Source: GCA-002708315 sp963676635 (GTDB lineage: Bacteria; Bacteroidota; Bacteroidia; Bacteroidales; F082). From it: 64,000 nt of DNA. The stretch spans positions 2,852,001 to 2,916,000 of the forward strand of contig OY781105.1 of NCBI GenBank assembly GCA_963676635.1. Direction: 5' to 3'. The notes beneath the pieces were generated by a model. The model was not told the origin of the DNA and did not search any database. It saw only the letters and a list, made by a program, of their open reading frames with translations. Shown one piece after another: positions 46,134 through 55,424 of this stretch. The translations under genes were made by a program, and so were the position numbers. Position 1 is the first letter of the stretch. Every line of letters starts with the position of its first letter.

Positions 46134-47216
46134 CTAACAATCTTTTTTAATAAAAATATTCTCCTGACGTTGAATAGACTCTTTGTGTATTAGGTTCAGC
46201 AGCTTACGCAGAAAGGCTTTATCCAGATTGAGGTTAGTGCCAATACTTAACCTGTCGTTTATAATCCCTGCCCACCGTTTCATCTGCAGGATAGTGATAT
46301 CATTCTCACATTTATACTCGCCAATTTCATCAATAATCTCCATTCTTTTGGCTAGTATCTGAAGTAATTCACCATCAAGCTTATCTATTTCTGTACGAAG
46401 CTCTTCAAGGTGGTTCTGGAAATCCACATTGCCTTTTTTGTTTCTTATAACAAGATTGTCAATAAGTATTTCAAGTTCCGCGGGTGTTATTTGTTGTGAT
46501 GAGTCTGTTAAAGCGACATTAGGATTTATATGACTTTCTATCATCAGTCCGTTCATTTCCAGGTCCAGTGCTTTCTGCGATATTTCCTGAAGTAGTTGTG
46601 GCTTGCCACAGATATGACTGGGATCTACAATAACCGGCAGTGAAGGTGCAATGCGCATCAACTCTATGGGTATCTCCCACATAGGAGCGTTACGGAACTG
46701 TGATTTCTCAAAATAGTGAAATCCTCTGTGGATGGCTGCTATTTTTTTAATTCCTGAAGCATACACTCTTTCAATGGCGCCAAGCCATAGTTTTAAATCA
46801 GGGTGAACAGGGTTTTTAATCATTACCGGAATATCAACGCCTTTTAGCGAGTCGGCAACAGACTGTACAGAGAACGGGTTTACTACAGTGCGTGCTCCAA
46901 TCCATAGTATATCAACACCGTATTTTAATGCCAGCTCCACATGTTTTGGTTCGGCAACTTCTGTTGTTAATAATAGGTTTGTTTCCTTTTTAACATTTTG
47001 TAGCCATTTAAGGGCCTCTTCACCCATGCCTTCAAAGTCGCCAGGACGTGTACGTGGCTTCCATACTCCGGCTCTGAATACCTTTACTTTTCCTGTTTTA
47101 CTAATGGCTTTGGCAGTCGACATAACCTGCTTTTCATTCTCAGCACTACAGGGTCCTGAGATTACCAACGGCGTTGAAATGCCATTAAACCAACCGGTAA
47201 GGGGTTCAAAATTCAA
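46134..47216 (-). CDS. Bifunctional DAHP synthase / chorismate mutase
   Basis: First step of the shikimate pathway fused to the first step from chorismate to Phe/Tyr. In the 360 residues, the DAHP synthase barrel (about 1-262) carries ISGPCSAENEKQV, FRAGVWKPRTRPGDFEG, MIKNPVHPDLKLWLGAIERV, AAIHRGFHYFEKSQFRNAP and IVDPSHICGKP. The AroQ-type chorismate mutase (about 268-355) has LEELRTEIDKLDGELLQILAKRM and IGEYK. The fusion order, mutase at the C terminus, is the one known from Bacteroidota. The start is TTG at 47216; no ATG precedes the conserved core. It is 17 bases downstream of the S46 peptidase gene, with a short TTCAAAGTT repeat in the gap. Confidence 0.93.
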   Translation of the reverse strand: MNFEPLTGWFNGISTPLVISGPCSAENEKQVMSTAKAISKTGKVKVFRAGVWKPRTRPGDFEGMGEEALKWLQNVKKETNLLLTTEVAEPKHVELALKYGVDILWIGARTVVNPFSVQSVADSLKGVDIPVMIKNPVHPDLKLWLGAIERVYASGIKKIAAIHRGFHYFEKSQFRNAPMWEIPIELMRIAPSLPVIVDPSHICGKPQLLQEISQKALDLEMNGLMIESHINPNVALTDSSQQITPAELEILIDNLVIRNKKGNVDFQNHLEELRTEIDKLDGELLQILAKRMEIIDEIGEYKCENDITILQMKRWAGIINDRLSIGTNLNLDKAFLRKLLNLIHKESIQRQENIFIKKDC

Positions 47217-47233
47217 AGTTTACAGTTCAAAGT

Positions 47234-49399
47234 TTAATTATCCACAATATTCATTTCCTGCAGCAGGTATCCGGCTCCGGCGTATTTATCTACAATAAAC
47301 AAAAAGTATCGTATATCCAGTGAAATATTTCTGCAAACTTTAGGGTCATACATAAGGTCGCTCATGGTACCTTCCCAACAGCGGTCGAAGTTAACTCCTA
47401 TCAGTTCACCGTTGGCATTTAACACCGGACTGCCTGAGTTGCCTCCGGTAGTATGGTTGCTGGCAATAAATGAAACATGCAGCGTGCCATCATCATCAGC
47501 GTACATGCCATAGTCCTTATTATTATATAGCTCATGGAGCCTGTCGGTAACTACGTAATCGTAAATATCAGGGTCTTCTTTTTCCATTATACCTTCAAGA
47601 GTGGTGAAGTAATTGTAATTTACAGCATCTTCAGGTGAATATCCGTTAACATTGCCGTAGGTTACCCTGAGTGTGAAATTTGCATCCGGATAAAATCTGT
47701 AGTCAGGTTTCATTTCCATCTGCGCTTTCATGTAAATTCTTTGTAAGCTATCAATGGAGTTATCGTATGACAGTAACGCCGGACTTAGTTTATTATAGTA
47801 TAGATCCCTCATCTCTTCATTCATTATAAAGGCAGGATCTTTGGCAATTTTTTTCCATTTTGATGGCTTGTAGCTATCAAGAAAAGCATTAATCTCTTCC
47901 TCGTTGTCGAATATCGATTTCTTAAATACATGGGCTGTATATTCTTTGTAATTGCCCTTGTATTTCTTATGTATTTCGTTGAAAAATGCTGGTTTGAACT
48001 CTTTTGATATCTTATTATCATAAATGCTCAGCATAGCAGTCATAATCTCTTCATCAATGGGCATATAGTAATCTTTAAAGAAGCCATTAGCTTGTTTTTT
48101 CAGCGTTTGTATTTCTGCTTGCACAGCCTCTTTGTCAACATCCTTTTTATTACTCATTTTCACCAGCGCACCAAATGAGCCTGCATACTTCACAATTTCA
48201 ATGGCTCTTCCAGCTTCCATCAGATAGTCGGTTGCAATTTCATAGGGTTCAAGTTGTGAATACAGCTTTTCGAATTCAGGAAGCACACTGGTATAATTTT
48301 CATTACCTGATTCTTCAGCCCAGGCAGCAAATTCTTTTTCAAAAGCTTGTTTTTTTGCAATTCCGTCCATACGCTTTATACCACCACTTTCGCCAATCAT
48401 CTTTTTCCAGTAATTGGCAACACGTGCATCTTTGCTGGCATATTGTATCCTTACTTTAGGATCTTTTTCTGCATATTTACCAAATATATCGAGTCTTTTT
48501 CCCCTAAGTTCTATTTTCCCGGGGTTGCGTTTTTCTGTTATTTGTTCAATAGCATATGATGGCAGATATTCGCTTGTTCTTGCCGGATATCCAAAAACAA
48601 AGGTAAAGTCGTTTTCATCAACTCCATCAATGGAAATGGGCAGATAGTACTCAGGTTGATAGGGTACATTATCTTCTGAATACTCAGCAGGGTTTCCTTC
48701 TTTGTCAACATAAATTCTAAAAAGTGAGAAATCGCCTGTGTGTCTGGGCCACATCCAGTTGTCGGTATCACCACCAAATTTGCCAATATTTGAAGGAGGG
48801 GCTCCCACAAGGCGTATATCTTTAAATACTTCTGTTATCATCATATAATACTGATTACCATTGAAGAAGTCCTTAATTTGGGCATTATATTCTGAGTTTT
48901 CTTCAAATTCATTGATAATCTTTTTCTTATTTTCATTAATGATTTCATCACGCTCACGCATAGTCATATTATCATTAACGCCATCAAGAACCTTATCAGT
49001 CACTTCTTTCATCTCTTTAAGGAGAGTGGCTGTGAGTCCGGGATTGGGCAGTTCTTCACTTTGGTTCATAGCCCAGAAGCCGTCAGTAAGATAATCATGT
49101 TCAACAGAACTATGTTTTTGTATCTGGCTGTAACCGCAGTGATGGTTAGTAAGAAGAAGACCGTTTTTTGAGATAATTTCACTTGTGCACCCTCTGCCAA
49201 AAAGCAGAATGGCATCTTTCATACTGCTGTGGTTTATGGAGTAAATATCTTCGGCAGTAATATTCATGCCCATTTCTTTCATTTCCTGCTCATTCATGTT
49301 CTGTAATAACATGGGAATCCACATGCCTTCACCAGCAAATACAGTGGCTCGCATTGCCAGCGCTACTAAAAGAGTAATTATTTTTATTCTATAGTCCAT
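47234..49399 (-). CDS. S46 family dipeptidyl-peptidase, DPP11-type
   Basis: A periplasmic serine exopeptidase that removes dipeptides from peptides, a main nutrient route in asaccharolytic Bacteroidota. It has 721 residues from the ATG at 49399; the ATG at 49405 adds two. The signal peptide ends near VFAG. GMWIPMLLQ opens the mature protein. The catalytic His is in LLTNHHCGYSQIQ, and the catalytic Ser is S655 in HTTGGNSGSPV. R673 in NFDRCWEG is the residue that gives DPP11 its Asp/Glu preference; DPP7 has Gly there. Both numbers agree with P. gingivalis DPP11 when counting from 49399, which supports that start. A DPP7 specificity is thus unlikely. Confidence 0.92.
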   Translation of the reverse strand: MDYRIKIITLLVALAMRATVFAGEGMWIPMLLQNMNEQEMKEMGMNITAEDIYSINHSSMKDAILLFGRGCTSEIISKNGLLLTNHHCGYSQIQKHSSVEHDYLTDGFWAMNQSEELPNPGLTATLLKEMKEVTDKVLDGVNDNMTMRERDEIINENKKKIINEFEENSEYNAQIKDFFNGNQYYMMITEVFKDIRLVGAPPSNIGKFGGDTDNWMWPRHTGDFSLFRIYVDKEGNPAEYSEDNVPYQPEYYLPISIDGVDENDFTFVFGYPARTSEYLPSYAIEQITEKRNPGKIELRGKRLDIFGKYAEKDPKVRIQYASKDARVANYWKKMIGESGGIKRMDGIAKKQAFEKEFAAWAEESGNENYTSVLPEFEKLYSQLEPYEIATDYLMEAGRAIEIVKYAGSFGALVKMSNKKDVDKEAVQAEIQTLKKQANGFFKDYYMPIDEEIMTAMLSIYDNKISKEFKPAFFNEIHKKYKGNYKEYTAHVFKKSIFDNEEEINAFLDSYKPSKWKKIAKDPAFIMNEEMRDLYYNKLSPALLSYDNSIDSLQRIYMKAQMEMKPDYRFYPDANFTLRVTYGNVNGYSPEDAVNYNYFTTLEGIMEKEDPDIYDYVVTDRLHELYNNKDYGMYADDDGTLHVSFIASNHTTGGNSGSPVLNANGELIGVNFDRCWEGTMSDLMYDPKVCRNISLDIRYFLFIVDKYAGAGYLLQEMNIVDN

Positions 49400-49572
49400 C
49401 TTCAAATTATTTTATATTGCAAAATTAATAAAAAGGGGGTAACTTTTTGGGGTTGGAGATATTAGTTGTGAGAAGTAAGAATTGGGGTTATTATTTATGA
49501 GTTAGTTAAAAAAGTAATTCATAATTTTAAGTTAACATATAGTTGAATAGCATTGTGTTTGTTTAGGAGCTG

Positions 49573-51321
49573 CTATTTTACTATCAGTTTATTAAAATAA
49601 TTGTTGCCTTCGCTAAAGACAGAAACAATATATAATCCTGATGTGAGACTATTAAGCTTTAGTTCAATTTTATGTTTGTTAATATTATTTTTTGAAAGAA
49701 CGATATTGCCACGAGTATCATAAATGTTGATATTATTAATAAAATTGCAATCAGGCAAGGAAATAGTAGTTGCTAAGCTTGCCGGATTAGGGAAAACACT
49801 TAACATTTGGTTTATAGTTGTTGGTAAATTGGTACCTGTTAGAATAGTACCGTTAACATTTATTTGTTGCGCAATACGCGATGTGTCAGTTGAATGAAAC
49901 AATGAGAATAAAGAATTGTACTTGTTACTTTCAACTGGCTTAAACATTATTTCCATATTAACTGATGATTTTGGTTCAATTGTAATAGGCAATTCTGTTA
50001 CCAATACAAAAGCGCTGTCTGTACTGTTATAGCCATTAATAATAAGAGGAGAATTTTGATTATTATTAAGTGTAATGCTTTTTGTTACCGAGTCGCCAAT
50101 GGAAACATTTGTAAACTCAAGTACTGAATCTTCAATATTGAAAAGAGTATTTGTCCAGTCAAATTTATAAACTCTGTAGCAAACAAAAGATGTATCAGGG
50201 CATGATGCTTCGAAAATTGTATTTAATTGTTCGTCGAATTCAGTAAAAATTAAATCAAGACTATTGGATGCCCAGTTTACGATAGTATTGTGATTTGCAA
50301 TACGTTGGATGCCTCCTTGTGCAGATGAGTAAACGCTTGGATTATGAGAAAATTGTTTTATTTTTGTAGCTGTCATGGTTTCCACATTGATGGAGTATTC
50401 AACACCCCGTGAATACTCAGGATCATGCCAGTTGCCATTATCAAACAAAACATAACTATTGGTTTCTTCGCAATACCTAATGCAGTGCTGTCCGTAGAAA
50501 CAATCCCCATCAGGGGAGATAGTAAACTGATTTTGCTTCCCACCTAATCTCCATATTATTTCACCAGTATTCACATCAATTTTTGTTATCTCATTAAGAT
50601 GACGACTTGACAGCAATATGTTTCCATCATAATCGAAATCCAATGCATTGGCATGGATATAATCAATTGTAGATGAAGTAAGGTTAACAAAGCGTGTGTC
50701 GCAATCCAATATCGGTATATAATCCCAGCTGTTCCATTGGAACAGAAGATCACCGTTGCTACTGATATGTTGTATTACACAACCTTCAACAGATGCATCT
50801 GGGTTACCTCCTTCTACTATCTGGCTCATATCATAAGTCCTTATATCAAGTCCTAAAATCCAGTAACTATTATCTTCGAGAATTATTAGTTCATGAGGGT
50901 CTGTAATATATCCGTTTATTGCTGCACAGTTATATATAGTGTTGAAATTACTATCAACTACAACAAAATTGCTCTGAGGATTGTATAATGCTCCTTTATA
51001 GTATGATATTAATCCGTTGGGTTGAACATCAAAATCAACAACACGCGAATCCTGTCTCTGGAAATACACTGGCATTCCTGTAGTATCCATAATCATAGTA
51101 AAAGATTGTGAAGGGTTGGAGAAATATGCTCCTGACATAAAATACTTGCCTGATTCAACGATATGAGTGTTAGTATTTATTATTATTTTAGGAAAAGAAG
51201 CTGGCAGATTGTTGTATACCTGTGAATTAAGTTTTGTTGTTAATAGAGTGGATATGATTAACAAATGAAGAGGTATTTTAATGAGATTTTTATAGTAACA
51301 ATTGCTCTTTTTTACTCTCAT
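49573..51321 (-). CDS. Secreted arylsulfotransferase-like protein with T9SS sorting domain
   Basis: A 582-residue exported protein. After the signal peptide comes a six-bladed-propeller-like region resembling the arylsulfate sulfotransferase (ASST) family: DPHELIILEDNSYWIL, YIHANALDFDYDGNILLSSR with its paired His and Arg, HLNEITKIDVNTGEIIWRLG and GQHCIRYCEE. An immunoglobulin-like domain (about 395-480) and a T9SS sorting domain (MLSVFPNPASLATTISLP, INIYDTRGNIV, LTSGLYIVSVF) follow. ASST enzymes move sulfate between phenols. Whether this member is an enzyme or a binding propeller is open, since several related secreted proteins have no known activity. Confidence 0.78.
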   Translation of the reverse strand: MRVKKSNCYYKNLIKIPLHLLIISTLLTTKLNSQVYNNLPASFPKIIINTNTHIVESGKYFMSGAYFSNPSQSFTMIMDTTGMPVYFQRQDSRVVDFDVQPNGLISYYKGALYNPQSNFVVVDSNFNTIYNCAAINGYITDPHELIILEDNSYWILGLDIRTYDMSQIVEGGNPDASVEGCVIQHISSNGDLLFQWNSWDYIPILDCDTRFVNLTSSTIDYIHANALDFDYDGNILLSSRHLNEITKIDVNTGEIIWRLGGKQNQFTISPDGDCFYGQHCIRYCEETNSYVLFDNGNWHDPEYSRGVEYSINVETMTATKIKQFSHNPSVYSSAQGGIQRIANHNTIVNWASNSLDLIFTEFDEQLNTIFEASCPDTSFVCYRVYKFDWTNTLFNIEDSVLEFTNVSIGDSVTKSITLNNNQNSPLIINGYNSTDSAFVLVTELPITIEPKSSVNMEIMFKPVESNKYNSLFSLFHSTDTSRIAQQINVNGTILTGTNLPTTINQMLSVFPNPASLATTISLPDCNFINNINIYDTRGNIVLSKNNINKHKIELKLNSLTSGLYIVSVFSEGNNYFNKLIVK

Positions 51322-51470
51322 AAGTGATTTATTTTTATCATTTATTGCAGTTTGTCTCTAAAGGCTAACTTATGCCTTATCAGTTGTGAATTCAGGTTAA
51401 TAGACACAAAAACTATTATTCTGGTTGCATAAAAGTTCTTTATAAACTCTTATTGAAATGAAATTTTGAT

Positions 51471-51478
51471 TACTTTTG
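51471..51478 (+). promoter_or_regulatory. -7 promoter box of ssb
   Basis: TACTTTTG matches TAnnTTTG about 75 bases before the ssb ATG, leaving a leader of roughly 70 bases. Confidence 0.5.
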
Positions 51479-51553
51479 AATTAAATATACTAACCAGCCC
51501 ACTAAACCATGAGTTATTGATAATCATGTGGGTATAAAGATTAAATAGATATT

Positions 51554-52000
51554 ATGGCAGGATTGAATAAAGTTATATTGATAGGACATCTGGGGAAGGA
51601 CCCTGATATATTTACTTTTGATGACGGTACAAAGAAGATTAGTTTTTCGTTGGCTACTACTGAGTCGTACCGCGACAGAAACTCAGGCAACTGGGTTGAT
51701 ACTGTTGAGTGGCACAATGTTGTGGGCTATCGTTACCTTGCTGAGAAAAATATTGCCAAAGGTGATATGGTTTATGTGGAAGGCAAGATAAAAAACCGTA
51801 AATACAACGACCGTGATGGTAATGAGAGGTATATTACTGAGATATTGGCTGAGAAGATTAATCTGATTGCTCATCCAAAGGGTACTTATGGTAATCAGGA
51901 TTATGATAATTCGCAGGTTCAGGATAATAATCAGGGTAATACAGGTAATGCTAATACTGAAATACCTCCACAACAACCGGAGGATGATCTTCCGTTTTAA
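51554..52000 (+). CDS. ssb: Single-stranded DNA-binding protein
   Basis: Coats single-stranded DNA in replication, repair and recombination. The 148-residue protein has one OB fold (about 1-110: NKVILIGHLGKDPDI, KKISFSLATTESYRDRNSG, TVEWHNVVGYRYLAEK, GDMVYVEGKIKNRKYNDRDG), a flexible Asn/Gln-rich linker and the acidic tip DDLPF that recruits partner proteins. Complete. In many Bacteroidota ssb precedes the gliding genes gldD/gldE, as here. Confidence 0.96.
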   Translation: MAGLNKVILIGHLGKDPDIFTFDDGTKKISFSLATTESYRDRNSGNWVDTVEWHNVVGYRYLAEKNIAKGDMVYVEGKIKNRKYNDRDGNERYITEILAEKINLIAHPKGTYGNQDYDNSQVQDNNQGNTGNANTEIPPQQPEDDLPF

Positions 52001-52028
52001 GTTAGGGTGATTGATTGGAGAGACTGGA

Positions 52029-52063
52029 CCCTCCTATGCTAAAGCTACGGCGGGCAAGGAGGG
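52029..52063. repeat. GC-rich palindromic repeat downstream of ssb
   Basis: CCCTCC (52029-52034) pairs with GGAGGG (52058-52063) around a loop with GCTAAAGCTACGGCGGGC. The loop resembles a short repeat scattered in many Bacteroidota genomes. It has no U-tract, so it is more likely a dispersed repeat than a terminator. Confidence 0.45.
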
Positions 52064-52152
52064 ACATGGAGATATAAGTGAAAGCTTCAGCATTGAGTTT
52101 CTTATGGCGTTTTATTATTAGTTTTTTAAAGTGAATGAGTATACGTGTCAGA

Positions 52153-52172
52153 AGGCGTAAAATATTACGCCT
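52153..52172. repeat. Inverted repeat in the ssb-gldE gap
   Basis: AGGCGTAA - AATA - TTACGCCT gives perfect 8-base arms. The pairing extends outward (CAGA/TCTG with a one-base bulge, then ACGT on both sides) to about 50 bases, forming a long imperfect hairpin of unknown role. Confidence 0.5.
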
Positions 52173-52227
52173 CTGCAATACGTACGATTTTTGTGGATTG
52201 CAACAGGACGATAATTTCTAAATATGC

Positions 52228-52352
52228 TGTCATCCCAAACGATGAAGGAGGAGGGATTCCCCGGATTACTATACCGATCATCAATAGACCACCTGCTATA
52301 ATTTTGCAATGGAATAAATATTTTTTCAAACTTAAGGGATTCCTCAATCCCT
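52228..52352. repeat. Dispersed-repeat-like segment (TGTCATCCC... type)
   Basis: TGTCATCCCAAACGATGAAG (from 52228) followed by GAGGAGGGATTCCCC, and a second hairpin GGGATT-CCTC-AATCCC (52336-52352), resemble the widespread repeat of the form TGTCATCCCGAACG...GAGGGATC. It is non-coding. Confidence 0.4.
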
Positions 52353-52415
52353 CAAATATTTACAACATAATCCAACACAAACCCCAAATTTCATAACTAA
52401 TATCTTTTTTTATAC

Positions 52416-52423
52416 TAATTTTG
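52416..52423 (+). promoter_or_regulatory. -7 promoter box of gldE
   Basis: TAATTTTG matches TAnnTTTG. It overlaps the first possible start codon of the gldE frame (TTG at 52421), which shows that the real start must lie downstream, at TTG 52448. Confidence 0.6.
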
Positions 52424-52447
52424 CATCTGAATCATAATAATAATATT

Positions 52448-53797
52448 TTGGAAGACATTGATGCAGAATCTATCATATCCGGTTTAGTGCTGCTGACCGG
52501 AAAGTTTTTTATAGGATTTACACCTGATACTTTATTCGCATTATTTATTCTTATTCTTTTGCTTATCTGCTCAGCTCTTGTTTCAGGTTCTGAAACAGCG
52601 TTTTTTTCTCTATCACCTGCAGATCTGGAATCTTTAAAGCAAAGGGGTGGAAAAAGTGATAAAGCTATTATTAACTTGTTGTCGGTGCCTAAGAAGTTAT
52701 TGGCTACAATCTTAATATCAAATAATTTTATAAATGTTAGTATTGTAATGATATCAACTTACATTACAGCAGGTATATTTAATCTTCAAGCAAATGCAAT
52801 ACTGGTATTTGTAGTACAAGTAGTTATTGTTACATCGATATTACTGATATTTGGAGAAATAATCCCCAAGATACTTGCCAATAAAGAACCAGTTGCTGTG
52901 GCACATCTAATGGTGCGTACGCTACAAGGGCTTGTTTGGTTCTTTAAACCCCTAAGTCATTTGCTGGTATCATCTACTTCTGTAATAGATAAAAAAATAT
53001 CGAAACGAGGCCATAATATTTCTATGAGTGATTTGAGTGATGCTCTCGAGATTACTTCTGATAATACAGTTACAGAAGATGAGAAATCTATTCTCAAAGG
53101 GATTGCAACATTTGGTGAGAAAGAGGCTAGCGAGATTATGATATCGCGTGTTGATGTTACCGCTATCGACACGCAAATGAAATTTAGTGAGGTTAATGAT
53201 ATTGTTATTTCTTCGGGGTTTTCACGTATACCAGTATATGAGGATACTCTTGATAATATTGTTGGTATACTTTATATAAAGGATTTGTTATCGATTCCTA
53301 ACAGCTCTTCTAATGCCTACTGGCAGAAGCTGATACGTAAACCTGTGTTTTTTGTTCCTGAGAATAAACATATCAACGATCTTCTTCAGGACTTTCGCCA
53401 GAAGAAGATGCATCTTGCTATTGTTGTTGATGAATATGGAGGTACATCTGGGATTATTACGCTGGAGGATATTATTGAGGAGATTGTGGGAGAAATCAGC
53501 GATGAGTTTGATGTTGACTCTCATCAGTTTAAGTTTAGTAAGCTTGATGATGGTATTTATATTTTTGAAGCTAAAACTCCTATTGTCGACTTTTGCAAGA
53601 TAATGGAAGTAGATGATGATGTTTTTGAAGAAGTTCGTGGTGAGTCTGATTCTCTGGGAGGATTAATTTTGGAAATTGAAAAGAAAATTCCTGAACCGGG
53701 TTCGGTAATTAATTTCTCAAATTTTCGTTTTGAAATAACAAAGGCAGATGAAAGAAGGATTATTGAACTTAAAGTGAAGATTGATGAGGAGAAATAG
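52448..53797 (+). CDS. gldE: Gliding-associated membrane protein GldE (CNNM/CorC family)
   Basis: A membrane protein of 449 residues from TTG 52448; the frame is open from 52421 but that lies inside the promoter box. The first part (CNNM/DUF21, about 35-190) has membrane helices with SGSETAFFSLSPADLESLK and FGEIIPKILANKEPVAVAH. Then come two CBS domains (MISRVDVTAIDTQ, SGFSRIPVYEDTLDNIVGI, VPENKHINDLLQDFRQKK, LAIVVDEYGGTSGIITLEDIIEEIVGEI) and a CorC_HlyC domain. Homologs are linked to metal transport. GldE assists GldD in F. johnsoniae gliding and T9SS function. The ssb-gldE-gldD order is conserved in the phylum. The stop overlaps a possible early gldD start. Confidence 0.92.
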   Translation: MEDIDAESIISGLVLLTGKFFIGFTPDTLFALFILILLLICSALVSGSETAFFSLSPADLESLKQRGGKSDKAIINLLSVPKKLLATILISNNFINVSIVMISTYITAGIFNLQANAILVFVVQVVIVTSILLIFGEIIPKILANKEPVAVAHLMVRTLQGLVWFFKPLSHLLVSSTSVIDKKISKRGHNISMSDLSDALEITSDNTVTEDEKSILKGIATFGEKEASEIMISRVDVTAIDTQMKFSEVNDIVISSGFSRIPVYEDTLDNIVGILYIKDLLSIPNSSSNAYWQKLIRKPVFFVPENKHINDLLQDFRQKKMHLAIVVDEYGGTSGIITLEDIIEEIVGEISDEFDVDSHQFKFSKLDDGIYIFEAKTPIVDFCKIMEVDDDVFEEVRGESDSLGGLILEIEKKIPEPGSVINFSNFRFEITKADERRIIELKVKIDEEK

Positions 53798-53798
53798 T

Positions 53799-54377
53799 AT
53801 GCATATATATATAAAGGTGTTTTTTGTTGCTATAGTATTGACTATTATTGGCTGTAACGGAAGAAACTATACACCACTGCCCAGGGGTTATATGCGCATA
53901 GCTCTTCCTGAGCACAGTTATATACAATCAGACACAACATATCCTTATTTTTTTGAATATCCTGTTTACGCAGAAATAGAAAATTTTGAAAACAGTGATG
54001 ACAAAAAATATTGGATGAATGTAAAGGTGCCTCAGTTTAAGGCCACTATTTACTTAAGTTATAAACCAGTTAATAATAACCTGGCTACTTATCTTGAGGA
54101 TTCATATAAGCTGGTATCTAAGCACATACCAAAGGCAGATAATATATATGATAGTATGATTATCGATCGTACTAAACATATTTATGGTCTTACTTATGTA
54201 ATAGAGGGAGATGGAGCTGCTTCGCCATACCAGTTTTTTGTAACTGATAGTGCAAATCATTTTTTACGAGGAGCTTTGTATTTCGATATACTGCCTAATA
54301 ATGATTCACTGAGCCCTGTTATTGATTTCCTTACGGAGGATATTAAGCATATGGTTAATACACTGGAGTGGGATTAG
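53799..54377 (+). CDS. gldD: Gliding motility lipoprotein GldD
   Basis: A 192-residue lipoprotein from the ATG at 53799, right after the gldE stop; an ATG at 53781 would overlap gldE. The leader HIYIKVFFVAIVLTIIGC ends in a lipobox with Cys. The mature part opens with NYTPLPRGYMRIALPEHSY, the GldD signature, and continues with YPYFFEYPVYAEIE, WMNVKVPQFKATIYLSYKPV and YQFFVTDSANHFLRGALYFD. GldD is needed for gliding in F. johnsoniae and is kept in non-gliding relatives, so a general envelope or T9SS role is likely. It ends the ssb-gldE-gldD cluster. Confidence 0.93.
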   Translation: MHIYIKVFFVAIVLTIIGCNGRNYTPLPRGYMRIALPEHSYIQSDTTYPYFFEYPVYAEIENFENSDDKKYWMNVKVPQFKATIYLSYKPVNNNLATYLEDSYKLVSKHIPKADNIYDSMIIDRTKHIYGLTYVIEGDGAASPYQFFVTDSANHFLRGALYFDILPNNDSLSPVIDFLTEDIKHMVNTLEWD

Positions 54378-54549
54378 CGATTTGCGAGTTGGCGAAAATG
54401 CGAAGAGGTGACTTTGTGACTTTGTGAAAATGCGAAGTGGAGAATAGAGAGACAAAAGGGACTTGGCAACGCTTGTTGCTAATAACAGTACGCTCGATAT
54501 ATCATGATAGGGTATTTGTTTAATAATTTGGTATTCTGATTATTAGTAT

Positions 54550-54557
54550 TATCTTTG
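54550..54557 (+). promoter_or_regulatory. -7 promoter box of the LytTR gene
   Basis: TATCTTTG matches TAnnTTTG about 77 bases before the LytTR ATG at 54634. Confidence 0.5.
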
Positions 54558-54633
54558 CATCGAGACCAGTCCATTTTTTAATTACAGTTATGTTTTAATT
54601 ATAACCTGATTATATAAAAATATAGCTAAAGTT

Positions 54634-55029
54634 ATGAAAAAAAACGATTATATATTATATGATGCTGAAAATTATCTTAGCGATGATATAAAGCAGAAGA
54701 TAATATTACAAACGGCAGAGGATAGTTTTGTTATTCAACTTAACAAAATTATAAGATGTGTAGCTGACAAGAGTTATACAAATTTTTATTTAACAGACGG
54801 AGAAAAGCTCTGTGTTTCAAAAAACCTACAGGAGTTTGAAAATATGTTAAGTGATCATTGTTTTATCAGACCACACAGATCACATCTGGTAAATGTGGCG
54901 CATATTCTTTCAATCAGAAAAGGCGATGGTGGATTTATAATTATGAGTGATAAGTCGGTAGTACCTATATCATACCGAAGAAAGAAAAATATCCTGAGTA
55001 AGATCAATGAATATTTTATACATTGCTAG
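54634..55029 (+). CDS. LytTR-type DNA-binding protein
   Basis: A 131-residue transcription regulator made of a LytTR domain (about 30-128) with a short N-terminal extension and no receiver domain. Hallmarks are IIRCVADKSYTNFYLTDGEK, SKNLQEFENMLSDHCFIRPH, RSHLVNVAHILSI and VVPISYRRKKNILSKI. Stand-alone LytTR proteins bind direct-repeat promoters. The gene's 3' end (from codon 109 to six bases past the stop) is duplicated at 61406, so this gene marks the left border of the 6.4-kb accessory block. Confidence 0.88.
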   Translation: MKKNDYILYDAENYLSDDIKQKIILQTAEDSFVIQLNKIIRCVADKSYTNFYLTDGEKLCVSKNLQEFENMLSDHCFIRPHRSHLVNVAHILSIRKGDGGFIIMSDKSVVPISYRRKKNILSKINEYFIHC

Positions 55030-55035
55030 AGGTTT
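54957..55035 (+). repeat. Left direct repeat (LytTR gene 3' end)
   Basis: This 79-base segment, from GGTAGTACC inside the LytTR gene to GAGGTTT after its stop, recurs at 61406-61484 in the same orientation with 77 of 79 bases equal (differences at CCGAAG/CCGGAG and AAAAAT/AAAAGT). The pair brackets 55036-61405. Confidence 0.92.
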
Positions 55036-55424
55036 TAGAAGGTATAAGAATCAGAACTTATAATGTTATAGGATTGTTTTTGTAGGTGTGGTACTTTTTA
55101 TTTGTTAATATCATTAAATAAACAAATTGAATAAAATTGTCTAATTTAGCATTGTCTTAGAAAGGGGTATTCTACAAGGCCTATTCCCTGACTGAATGGT
55201 TTTGAATAAAAATCTTCCTGAAAACAGAACCGGAATTCCCAATATATTAACGAAAATAATCAGGCAATATAATCCAGTCCTGCAAAACCAATTTTCTTTC
55301 CTTTAAAAAATCAATTTAAAAATGTTTAAAACCCATAGCTTCGTGTCTGGCTTCGTTCAACACGGTCTTCAAATCTGGCACTGCGTGCCTTTAGAAGACT
55401 TATTTATTGTGCCCGGTATTTTGC
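55036..55424. other. Non-coding stretch with a two-part hairpin
   Basis: No ORF of note. At 55365-55399, GTCTTC and GAAGAC enclose an inner stem GGCAC-TGC-GTGCC, giving two stacked stems separated by small internal loops. The shape is reminiscent of recombination sites such as integron attC, but the conserved attC core bases are not clear. It could also be the terminator of the gene at 55425. Confidence 0.45.

Noticed and set aside
52421..52450. gldE start at TTG 52421
   Set aside because: That codon lies inside the TAnnTTTG promoter box. TTG 52448 gives a protein starting just before the membrane domain.
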